Assembly (NCBI GenBank): GCA_001599755.1
Contig: BCHX01000003.1
Coordinates: 2,267,289 to 2,331,288, forward strand
Direction: 5' to 3'
Origin: Gliomastix tumulicola
Taxonomy: Eukaryota > Ascomycota > Sordariomycetes > Hypocreales > Bionectriaceae
Length of the DNA stretch: 64,000 nt
The notes below the pieces were generated by a model. It saw only the letters and a list, made by a program, of their open reading frames with translations, did not search any database and had not been told where the DNA came from. Within the stretch, counting starts at the first letter, position 1; every line of letters begins with the position of its first letter. A program made the position numbers and the translations under genes. This document shows, one piece after another, positions 21,819 through 31,200 of the stretch.

Positions 21819-24008
21819 ATGCCCGATCCTGCTATGGCCCCCTTCACCACCGTCTTCCGGGCCTCGGAGCCCCGGCGGGTGAAGCGGAACAGACAGACCG
21901 TGTCCTGCACGGCGTGCCAGAGGCGCAAGTCTCGATGTGACAGGCGTCAGCCATGCGGCGCGTGTGAGAAGAGAGGTGACGAGAGGACATGCCAGTTTGC
22001 CCCAGCGTCATCCGTAGCCGGGAGCAGTGCCGGCAGTCGACAGGAGGTTCAGCACCGGCTGCACAAGCTGGAGGAGATGGTGAGGAGGCTGGCGGAAGGC
22101 TCCCAGGCCGGCCCGGGGGCAGCGACGTCCCTAGGCTCGCGCTTGCAGAGGGCGCCCGGCGGGAATGACATGGATCTTGACACGGCGGAGAATGATCGCC
22201 AGGGGATTGATGTCGACGATGAGCCTAGCTACCACGGCCCGACGTCGTGGGCTGCATTGGTGGAGAGCATCCACGACATCCAGAGCGCTCTCGATGCTGA
22301 GGACGATGAGCCACCGAACAGCCAGCCCTCCGAGCCGGATCCGGATGTCGTGTTTGGGGAGCTTCCACCAGTGACGACAGATGATATAGAGAGGGCCCTG
22401 CCTACGCGTCAAGACGCCGACAGACTCGTGTCCGCCTACTTCAACGCCAAATACGTCGCCTATCCGTTCATCCACACACATCACTTTAGGCGCCGCTACG
22501 AGACGTTCTGGCAAAGTCCATCGTCGACAGGGTTTCTTTGGATCAGCACGCTCTTCTCTATACTGGGTGTAGGTGCGCTGATATGCCTGTCCAAGGACAA
22601 GAACTCGACTGCAGAGCCGGGCCCCTTTCTGAACATGGCCGCGCGCTGTCTCATCGCTGGGCGGTATCTCGAGGGGAAGACATGGTCAGTGGAGGCCTTG
22701 ACGATGCTCATCCACGCGAGGAGCGTCCAGAAGACCGATGCCGATCCGACTGTCTGGTCACTCTACGCGCTGGCCGTGCGCCTGGCCCAGAGGCAGGGCT
22801 ACCACCGTAAATGGGATCAGGTGTCGCCCAGGCTGACGCCGTTCGATGCCGAGATGAGGCGCCGCGTGTGGCTGGTTCTTCAGTGCTACGACATGGTGCT
22901 CTCGCACCAACATGGCATGCCGCCAATGATTCACGAGGATACCTCCGACGCGGAGCCGCCGACGAACGCCACAGATGAGGATTTCGACGAGGACAGCGTC
23001 ATCATCACTTCTCGCCCACCCACCGATCCGTTCCCGATAACCGCCTACATCACCAAGTCGAAAATACTCCCCATTGTCCGCCGCGGCATGGTCTTCCCTC
23101 TGGGCACCAAGTCCGGAGGGTGGGCGGAGATCCAGGAGACGGCCCGGGACCTGGAGGCGTGGTACGCTTCCATCCCGCCGTGCCTCCGATACCGTCCGAT
23201 CCGGGAGGCGTCGTTTACCGATCCCAACTACACCGTCATGCACCGGGCCATGCTGGAGATCACGCACTACATGGCCGTTTGCAGCCTATACAGACCGTAC
23301 CTGACGCTAGCTCTACGGCAGGGCAGTGCCAGTGAGTATGCGCCCGCTCTCGAGCACTGCCGACGCGCGGCGCTCCGATTGATCGAGATCCATTTCGAAA
23401 TGGACCAGGCGACGCAGCCGGGAGGCAGGTTCCACGAGGAGAAGTATCTGGTGTCGAGTCTGGCCCTCCACGACTTCCTGGTAGCGGCGATGATTCTCTG
23501 CATCGAGCTGATGGAGAGTAGAGACATGAGGTAAAGCACGCTCCGCCCGCCCTCATCATTCGTTGACTAACCACCCCCCAGTCCCGCGGCAAAAGAGAAG
23601 CGCATCGCCCTGCTCCGCAAGGCCTACGACCTGTGGCACGCCCGAGCCAGGGAGTCTCAAGACGCCTTCCACGCGGCCAAGGTCCTCCGCGCCATCCTCA
23701 AGAAGGTCGAGACGCCGGCCGCCACCGCCGCCGCCGACGGAGGCTGCCAATGTCCGCTCTGCAAGGATCACGGCGGCACGGGGCCCTTTGAGGGGGGATC
23801 GCACTCGTGCAGCAACCTGGAAGAGTGCGCACGCGTGCCGGCGATCACGCAGATGTTCCCCGAGCAGGCCCTCGACTTTGACGAGCTGCCGGCGCTGGAC
23901 CGGTTCATCACCAACGAGTCGATGCTGGACTGGAGCCGGTTCAACTGCCCGCTGCTGTTCACGGACGTGCCGCAGCCGACCAGCGGCAACATGAGCTTCG
24001 AGGACTGA
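21819..24008 (+). CDS. Zn2Cys6 fungal transcription factor with fungal_trans domain
   Basis: Nuclear regulator. Exons 21819-23530 and 23582-24008 flank a 51-nt intron (GTAAAG...CCCCAG), giving 712 residues. The binuclear zinc cluster lies at about residues 30-58 (CTACQRRKSRCDRRQPCGAC then the last Cys in ERTCQF), followed by a linker and a short coiled coil (QHRLHKLEEMVRRLAEG). The fungal-specific transcription factor domain begins near residue 192 (LPTRQDADRLVSAYFNA, YPFIHTHHFRRRYE) and includes the typical EMRRRVWLVLQCYD segment. Its 3' end is 400 bp before an oxidoreductase gene on the same strand, a common arrangement for a local regulator and target, though that link is inference. Confidence 0.93.
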
Positions 24009-24408
24009 TATAACAACAAAAAGACACGGTATGGAAGTAGTCGGACTTAGAGGCCGGCGTGGCTGATACTTGTTCGGCGTTGGCGCCGGCCCGTGGACGA
24101 CAGTTTTCCTAATCCGGCGATGCTTAAGCCCGTTAACGAGCCGATTGGCGTCGCCGTACACAATGCAACAAATCACAATGCAAGGCTGTGCCTCTTATAT
24201 AGATGGAAAGTCCTATCTCCTGCTGTACTCACCCCCTCGGGCAGAAAAATTGACGTCAAAAAGCCGGTCGCCATGTCCTACCTGCGATGGTATAAGAACG
24301 CTACCGCCTGCGTCCGTCTCTCCATGAGCCTTCACGTCGACGACAACTTTTCCTCCTCCTTCGAGTACCCAAATTGAAAGAAAGAAAGCACTGTCAAACC
24401 TATCAAAC
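24009..24408 (+). promoter_or_regulatory. Promoter region of the MDR oxidoreductase
   Basis: 400 bp. TATATAG lies near 24196 and a TATAAGAA sequence near 24291, the latter about 120 bp before the ATG and a plausible TATA element. A pyrimidine-rich leader follows at 24316-24360. Confidence 0.35.
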
Positions 24409-25548
24409 ATGACTTCCATCCCGTCCACCACGACCGCCCTGGTCCTCCCCGACCTCGGCCAGCCCCTCCATCTCGAAAAGACCGAGCTCCCGTCCTCGGC
24501 GCCTCAGGGCTCAGCCATCGTCAAGATCCTCGCGACCACCGTCCGCCCCCACAACCGCGCCGGCTTCAAGCAGAAGAGCTTCCTCACCTTCCCGCTCCCC
24601 TTCCACCCGGGCAACTCGGCCGTCGGGCGCATCCTCTCCGCGGGCCCGGACGCCGTCAGCCTGCGGCCGGGCCAGCTCGTCTGGATCAACGGCTTCGTCA
24701 CCTCGCGCGACGACCCCGTCGGCACGTCCATCCTGCTCGGCCTCTACGACGGCGGCGAGCCGAAGCCGCAGGGCCTGTTCGCGGCGTGGAAGGGTCTCTG
24801 GCGGGACGTCGCGGTGGCCCCCCTTGAGAACTGCCTGCCCCTGGACGAGGACGTCCTCGTCGGCCGCATGGGGTACACGCCCGCGGACCTCGAGTACATC
24901 GAGCGTCTGGCCGTCGCCCACGGGGGCATCGGCGCCGCCGCCTTGCGTCCGGGGGAGACCGTCGTCGTCGCGCCGGCCACGGGCCACTACTCGGGCGCCA
25001 CGGCCGAGCTCGCCGCGCAGATGGGCTGCCACGTCGTCGCCCTCACCCGCTCGGCCGCCAAGCTCGCGCCCCTCGCCGCGAAGCACCCGGACCGCATCCA
25101 CCCCGTCGAGCTCACGGGCGACGTCGCGACCGACACGGAGGCTGTCCGCGCCGCCCTCCCGCGCTCCGCGGCCGGCGGCGGCGGCGCCGACGCCTACATC
25201 GACGTCTCGCCGTTCGAGGCCGGCGTGAACCCGCCGCACTTCACCGTCGGCATCAACGCCCTCCGCAGCCACGGCCGTGCCGTCTGCCTCGGCGCCCTGC
25301 CCGCCGTGCAGATCGGCTACATGAGCCTCATGGTCCGGAACATCACCCTGCGCGGCCAGTGGATGTACACGCGGCAGGAGGCCGTGCACCTCATCAAGAT
25401 GATCGAGTCCGGGCTGGTCAAGCTCGGCCCGGACGCGGGGCACGAGCTCGTCAGCGGCAGCGGGTTCGCGCTGGAGGATTGGGAGAAGGCCGTCGAGGAG
25501 GCCGAGAAAGCCACGGGGTGGGGGCGACAGGTTCTTTTCACGCCCTGA
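24409..25548 (+). CDS. Medium-chain dehydrogenase/reductase (quinone oxidoreductase-like)
   Basis: Cytosolic NAD(P)H-dependent oxidoreductase of the MDR superfamily; the substrate is unknown. Single exon, 379 residues, with very high GC at third codon positions. The N-terminal GroES-like part includes ATTVRPHNRAGFK and FHPGNSAVGRILSAG. The Rossmann part has PGETVVVAPATGHYSG then ATAELAAQMGCHVVALTRS, so the dinucleotide-binding loop is a variant (ATGHYSGA) of the usual glycine motif. Catalytic zinc ligands of alcohol dehydrogenases are not evident, which suggests a zinc-free reductase. The strand-opposite open frame of 369 codons is a GC-driven shadow. The neighbouring Zn2Cys6 gene upstream might control it. 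Confidence 0.88.
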   Translation: MTSIPSTTTALVLPDLGQPLHLEKTELPSSAPQGSAIVKILATTVRPHNRAGFKQKSFLTFPLPFHPGNSAVGRILSAGPDAVSLRPGQLVWINGFVTSRDDPVGTSILLGLYDGGEPKPQGLFAAWKGLWRDVAVAPLENCLPLDEDVLVGRMGYTPADLEYIERLAVAHGGIGAAALRPGETVVVAPATGHYSGATAELAAQMGCHVVALTRSAAKLAPLAAKHPDRIHPVELTGDVATDTEAVRAALPRSAAGGGGADAYIDVSPFEAGVNPPHFTVGINALRSHGRAVCLGALPAVQIGYMSLMVRNITLRGQWMYTRQEAVHLIKMIESGLVKLGPDAGHELVSGSGFALEDWEKAVEEAEKATGWGRQVLFTP

Positions 25549-26213
25549 GGGAGGGGTGAAGAAAAGAAGGGGGGAGAGGGGGGGGGGGGGAACCCGGGTC
25601 TGCAGATGCGGCCGCATCAAGTGGAAATACCCAGAGTTGATCCTGACAGAGGCCGTCTGAGCGGCCTGGAGGGGGCTTGTTTATGCGTCATATCTGCGTG
25701 TCGTGTTTATTGTTGTGATGATGGATGATGTTATTGTTCCCCCACGCACGCACTTGGAAACGAAACATGTAGCAGGTAAACAAACACGGTGGATGAATGA
25801 ATCAATGAATGAATGAAAGCTCGTTGATTAGAAAATGGGCACGCTTTTTGCCAACTTCCCTCTTACACACAAAGACCGCCTCGACAAAACGCCTAACTCA
25901 GTGAAATGTAACCTCCGTAGCTCCAAGCAGATATCTCCCTCCCCCTCCCCCTCCTCCTCCCTCTTACAGGCTCTCCTTCTCCGTACCCAGATCTAACCCA
26001 GCCGACCCTTCTCATACGCTTCCCAGAAACAACAGTAGGTAAGACCAGACATTAGTGAAATAACGAAACAAAAGTAAGTAGTAACAAGATATTCGAGGAT
26101 CCCATTAAGAATACGTAATACATATTGGAAAAATCATGTTCGCGTAGACTTGGTTGGGTATCATGACGTGCAACGTGAGCAAAGTGGAAAATGCTGCAAT
26201 GCAAACGCGGGAA
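25549..26213. other. Convergent intergenic region with low-complexity tracts
   Basis: 665 bp between the MDR gene and the oppositely oriented fusion gene. It holds a G-rich run at about 25570-25591, an imperfect GAAT repeat at 25792-25817 and a pyrimidine tract at 25932-25985. No gene seen. Confidence 0.5.
25792..25817. repeat. Imperfect (GAAT)n microsatellite
   Basis: Roughly six GAAT-type units with one interruption (ATCA). It lies in the convergent 3' region between two genes. Confidence 0.7.
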
Positions 26214-28259
26214 TCAAGATGCAATGCCGCGGAGGACCCGTGCCGGGTTCCCAGCCACGACGGTGAAGGGAGGGACATCCTGCAGCAGAAGTGTGAGCGA
26301 CCGATGAGAGTATATAAGCCGGTGAATGGGGGGGAGACATACCTTGGTCACGACGGACCCTGCCCCAACTGTACTTCCCTTGCCAATCGTTCGACCAGCG
26401 AGGATGATGGCTCCTCCTGCAATCCAGCAGTCCTGTTCAATGACGACACCCTTGCCGGTCTGGGGTGCCTGACCTCCCTGCCGTCTCTTGGGATCGATGG
26501 GCAGCGTGGCGGTAAAGATGCTGACGTTGTGACCAATCACACAGTTGTCACCAATCTTGACCTCGGCCACATCGTTGATGGTGCAGTTCCGCCCGATAGA
26601 CACAAAGTGGCCGATGGTGATGTTATAGCCGTAGTCGCAGATGAATGGTGTTTCCACCGCCACATTGCGGCCTACACGCCCGACATGGCTGACTGGCGAG
26701 GCTTCGGTAGGCGAAATGCGTATCGGGTCGCGTGGCTGCAAGATCTCGAGGAACAGTCTTGCGCGCTCGTCGGCAGACACACCGTGGCACGGTGGGGTGG
26801 TCAAGGTGTTGAATTTCCAGCAGGCTGTTGCGCAGCGCTCACGCTCCAGGCATAGCTCCTTGTCGAAGGGGTAGAAGCTTCGGCCAGAGAGCATCTCCTC
26901 TTTCTGAGTTCGCCGACTAGGGTACTGAGAATGAGAAAGGGCAAGCTGTGCAGCGACTTGGGCATTGGAGCCGAGGTGCTGGCCGGACGGCCCGGGGCTG
27001 CCTCGACCGGCATGCAGAATGTTGATCTGCGGGAGGTGGTTCGGATGTGACGACTCGGGCTCGGTCCTGCTGAGGTCGTGCAGCGGAGGCACGCGTTGAT
27101 AATCTTTGGACATTCTGTCTGCAAACGGTGGCGGTTGGGTATTTGCGCTGACGGGAGTTGGGAAGGCATTCGCAGGTGTATACGGCATGGCGGAGAGCTT
27201 GTTATCTGGACTGGCGACAGACGCGCTCGGCAATGTTGTTGCGGTTGGGCGGTCGTCGTCGGTCACCAAAGGGTGACCCTGTGGGGGGTCAATACGCAGG
27301 GCCTGGCCGCGGTACGGTGGCAGGGGTTCCCTCTTGACTGGCTGGGCACTAAACGAGCTCTGCTGAGGCATGCCGTATGCCCCCGGTGGGACATAGCTCG
27401 GGTCCTTGGACTCGAGTGGGATTGTGGGTGATTTATTGTCTGGCTTCTGCCAACCAGGCCCCCTCTGTGGGGGGTATCCGGCACAGACGAAGCTTCCCTT
27501 GATGCAGTTCATGCCTGCGCGTGTTGGGTCAGCAAGACTAATCAGAACGAGGTGGAGAGGAGGCGGCTCACATTCGGGTTTTTGCTCGTCGCACTTCTTC
27601 TTCCTTTTCCTACAGGTCATGCAGCCCGTCTTGGTTCGGTTACTGAAGTTGCGCTTTCGCTTCTTGGGGTCCCCGTGCTGCAGGACTGAGCTTTGTCGAT
27701 GCTCAGGCGTGTACTGACCCCCGCCGTAAATCGAAGCCGATCTGTCGTCCGCCTCGGGGCTCGTATTTGGATACTCCCCATGGTCGCCTTGGCTCGTGGC
27801 TCTTCGTCGATTCTCGCCAATTTGGTCGTCTACTGACGGTGATTCAACGGAACGAGCCCGTCCCTCGAACCGGGTCCGCTCGTTTCGGGATTGTTGCGAG
27901 TACCAGTGGTCCTTATCCCGGTTGTCAGGCGAGTACTGGCGATATTCTCGGTGGGGAGTACCAAAGCGATCCCGGTGGTCGTGGGGTGGTACAGTGGCGG
28001 TGTCTGGCGTTCTCTCTTGCGACGGGCCGTCCTGCCTCCTGTCTAGAGAGTTTGACCTCTTTCGCTTGAGGGAGCCCTCAGCGTCATGGTAGGGTTGCCC
28101 CTGCAGTGAACGGCGCTCAAGAGGCTCCCTCTGGCTCGATGGTCCTTCCGATGCTGCCTTCTCCTGCCCGTCCGCGACTGCGGCAGAGCTGTCCACATTG
28201 ATGCTCGGCGGATCCGACGCCTTTGGCGAGCCGCCATTGAGAGCTGTGAAGGCCGACAT
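26214..28259 (-). CDS. Fusion of Zn2Cys6 zinc cluster with maltose-acetyltransferase-like domain
   Basis: 641 residues from exons 27572-28259, 26343-27514 and 26214-26279. The N-terminal 200 residues are charged and disordered, ending in a basic patch (KKRKRNFSNRTK). A complete Zn2Cys6 cluster spans residues 213-240 with spacing C-x2-C-x6-C-x6-C-x2-C-x6-C. A Pro/Ser-rich linker of ~190 residues leads to a Mac-type helical domain (KEEMLSGRSFYPFDKEL, CLERERCATACWKFN) and then a left-handed beta-helix O-acetyltransferase: FICDYGYNITIGHFVSIGR, DNCVIGHNVSIFTA, DCWIAGGAIILAGRTIG and VPPFTVVAGNPARVLRG. Both introns (57 and 63 nt) are multiples of three and lack in-frame stops. Intron 1 splits the fourth cluster cysteine codon. 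Acetylation of a sugar-like acceptor is predicted by family; how it relates to DNA binding is unknown. Confidence 0.9.
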   Translation of the reverse strand: MSAFTALNGGSPKASDPPSINVDSSAAVADGQEKAASEGPSSQREPLERRSLQGQPYHDAEGSLKRKRSNSLDRRQDGPSQERTPDTATVPPHDHRDRFGTPHREYRQYSPDNRDKDHWYSQQSRNERTRFEGRARSVESPSVDDQIGENRRRATSQGDHGEYPNTSPEADDRSASIYGGGQYTPEHRQSSVLQHGDPKKRKRNFSNRTKTGCMTCRKRKKKCDEQKPECEPPPLHLVLISLADPTRAGMNCIKGSFVCAGYPPQRGPGWQKPDNKSPTIPLESKDPSYVPPGAYGMPQQSSFSAQPVKREPLPPYRGQALRIDPPQGHPLVTDDDRPTATTLPSASVASPDNKLSAMPYTPANAFPTPVSANTQPPPFADRMSKDYQRVPPLHDLSRTEPESSHPNHLPQINILHAGRGSPGPSGQHLGSNAQVAAQLALSHSQYPSRRTQKEEMLSGRSFYPFDKELCLERERCATACWKFNTLTTPPCHGVSADERARLFLEILQPRDPIRISPTEASPVSHVGRVGRNVAVETPFICDYGYNITIGHFVSIGRNCTINDVAEVKIGDNCVIGHNVSIFTATLPIDPKRRQGGQAPQTGKGVVIEQDCWIAGGAIILAGRTIGKGSTVGAGSVVTKVCLPPIHRLIYSHRSLTLLLQDVPPFTVVAGNPARVLRGIAS

Positions 28260-31200
28260 GATTTCCAGGCGCAGCCTTCTCCCTCAGCTGACAGGGCTCC
28301 CGATGGCGCAACTTGATACCGATGGTGTGGTTTCAGTCGCAACGATCAGACTCCGCCACAAGGTCGGTATCAGAACCCAAAAAGGCGACTAGAGCGCGGC
28401 GCTCGGTGTTCTTGAGCCAGCTAGGTACTGCTTGCCGTGGAATTGCAGAAGGCGCACAAGTGCAAAGTGTTGTCTGAACCAGTGCCAGACTGAGATGACC
28501 TCCAGATTCACTCAGCAGCGCGGCAGTTAAAGGGTGATTAAGGTCCGTTCTGGCCAGCAAAATAGGGACCGTGGTGATGGGGGATTCGTTTGTAATGAGA
28601 AGAGGAGTGAGGCGCCGGAGTCGAGCAACCGCAGAATTGAGGATTGGCGCGCGATTATGAATGTGCGTCTGTAGCGCCTGGAGCGGCTTGAGAAAGCCTA
28701 AGCCGTGAGTGAGCCTCAGCTGAATGCGACCAATGCGAAAGGAATGGGGGTTGCGGTGGCTGTCGTGGGATTGTCGTTGCCGACGTCGAAAACAACAGGC
28801 GACAGCGGCAGCCGCGAGAAGACGAAGGAAAGAGCTCGTTGAGCGACGAAGCTCGCGCGCGTGGAACTGGTGGAAGAAAGAAGAAGGGGAGAAAAAGGGA
28901 AGCCCTGGCAATCCTGGTGATGATAATACAGACCACTTAGTACCACCTTGGCTTTGCTGGCTGGCGGCCGGAGCGCGATGACAATGGACTTGGGTCGGGC
29001 CAGTGTTCGGGACAGGCCTGGGGTGGTCCAAGGTCGAGGTACCGGGCAGGTACACGTACAAGCGCAGTGGCTGATGTATGTGTTACCTCGACATCGCACC
29101 CAGCGGCCAGGGAGCAGCTCGCAGCAGCGTGACGGTATGTATACAGGGGGGTGGAGAGGGGCGGCCGGCGCTTTGTACAGTGCCGGGTCGATCGAGAACC
29201 CAGGCGGCCAGGGGAGTGACTTCTGGGAGTGACTTTCTGGCTCGCGCCCCAAGCACCTGCGCGCGAGGTGACAAAATCTCTGACAAGTTAGGGCGGCAAG
29301 GCGCTTCGAGGGCTCGGGGGGGCGTGCTAAAGGCGCATGGGCAGGACAGGGACGCGGCCATTCAGCACTCAAAGGGCACCGCGGAACTGAGCACCGCTAG
29401 TGGCAGATACCCACATGGTGGTGGGGGCCGCTGCAGGAGTCGAGGTACAGCGCACTTTGGCGCTACCTACAGCCACCCTCCAACCGCAACCCTTGTCGCT
29501 GGTGTCTTGGCTGCGTGCAAAACTGTGTGACTGGCCGCCGTCGTTCTGGAAGCTGGCGATGAATTTCGTCAAACCCATGCGGAGGAATCCAGTCCTGAGT
29601 AAGATGCCCCATGCAGGACCGTGGCCGTGGCCGCTGCTAGGGGCGCCAGTGCGGTAGCCTCACTACTCTCATCTTGCATCGATGCCATGTTCGTCATTCC
29701 AGGCACTGCCGGCGAGGTACCTCGCGAGTTCCCTGCACCTTGCAGTCCTCGCCGCAGGCAATCTGCCACATTCGCACCTGCTCCCATCCAGCTGGGCGGG
29801 AGGCAGGGCAGGAACAACCAAACGGGGGCCTGCCAGGAGGTACATGAACTTGTGGTTGGTGAGGCAGGTGCACCAGACACACACCGTCACCGTTCTGGAA
29901 AGCACGACCCATGCGCCAACCCGTACTGCGCTTCGTGCGGACTGTAAAGGAGGGTCACTGCTACCACGTCTCATACCGAGGTACCTTCACCTTACCCAGC
30001 ACCTGCCTCGATCCGTGCAATTCGTGGGCGCATCAACTCCTTGTCCGGGTTCCAGAAAGATCATGGATTCATGCACTCAGGCCAGCCACTGCATTCGCGC
30101 TGGCACCCTGCATGTGACCTATATTCGGGCTCAGGCTATCACATCGTCACCTCCAAGACGGCAGGTCGATGGCACAGTTCAGCCGAAGGCGACGCTGAAA
30201 ACGCCCCCCAATACTTTCGTATCTATCGCGAAGTACCTACTTACCTACTACTACTACATACCTGACCTTGCTCCCTCCGAGTTCTTTTTCGATCCCCTGT
30301 TCCAACTCGTGTCAGCCGCTTGGATACGTCTGGGCTAACTGACAAGTCGCTTAACTAAAGCCAGACCCGCGGCCCAAACCGCCGACTTCGCCAAAATCAA
30401 GATTTCGTGGTCACGGGCTGGAAATGTTTTCCGGCCCTGCAAGCCTTGGTGTGCACAGTCAGCTTGCATTGAGGGCACCCAAAGTTCATCGCGTCCAATC
30501 CAAGTTGTCTCCCTTGGAATGGGCACACATCATTACAGGTTGACAGTGCCGCCGCCTCGACCCAACAGCTGACCCCTGGTTCCTTGACGTTACGTACACA
30601 CCTCCGGCGGACCGCAAAATACACTCCCTTGTTGGTGTGGCTCGGTACCCCCCCCCCAAGGTACCAACCAAATGAAAGCACTGACGGTTGGGTTGGTAGT
30701 TACACAGCACGGCCACGATGGATTCGTGAGAGGCCATGCGGTACGAATACGCAAGTCTGTCTCAGCGTCACCGAAGGCCGAACAACTGGAACTGTCGCAC
30801 TGGCGCTTGCAAACGCCATGTCACTCCCACCTGCTGCCGGCGTTTCGCTTGTGCAAGCAGAGAAAGTTGGCGATAAAGTCAGGCGCTGGGCGAGAAACGT
30901 CGCGTATACGACGCCGCCATGGCACTTCTTGTTTCAACATGTCTCCCAAGCCAGCAACATGTTTGTTGCGTGGAAAGCGCTGGTGGTCGGTGCATGAGGT
31001 AGCGCCTGGTGGAGTCGGCTTCAAGCGACTCAGCCGACCCATCCGCCCGCCTGTTTGTAAAGACGGTGTGACCTGTCTTACACGAGCATTGATCTTCCAT
31101 TCTACATTATCATAACGCTGGCAACGCTATGGCGCTCTGCTGGTCATTTGACCCGTTTCTGCGCGGCTCAATGTTACTTCTTTCCAGGGTTGTCTCCCCA

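Noticed and set aside
24511..25620. 369-codon minus-strand open frame
   Set aside because: Antisense to the MDR oxidoreductase, low-complexity Arg/Gly/Val translation, no motif.
21819..28259. Possible secondary-metabolite cluster (two regulators, an oxidoreductase, an acetyltransferase)
   Set aside because: No PKS, NRPS, terpene synthase or P450 nearby; flanking genes are housekeeping.
28333..29061. 242-codon minus-strand open frame
   Set aside because: Begins at a non-ATG-supported context upstream of the fusion gene; simple Leu/Ser/Pro/Arg composition and no homology I recognise.
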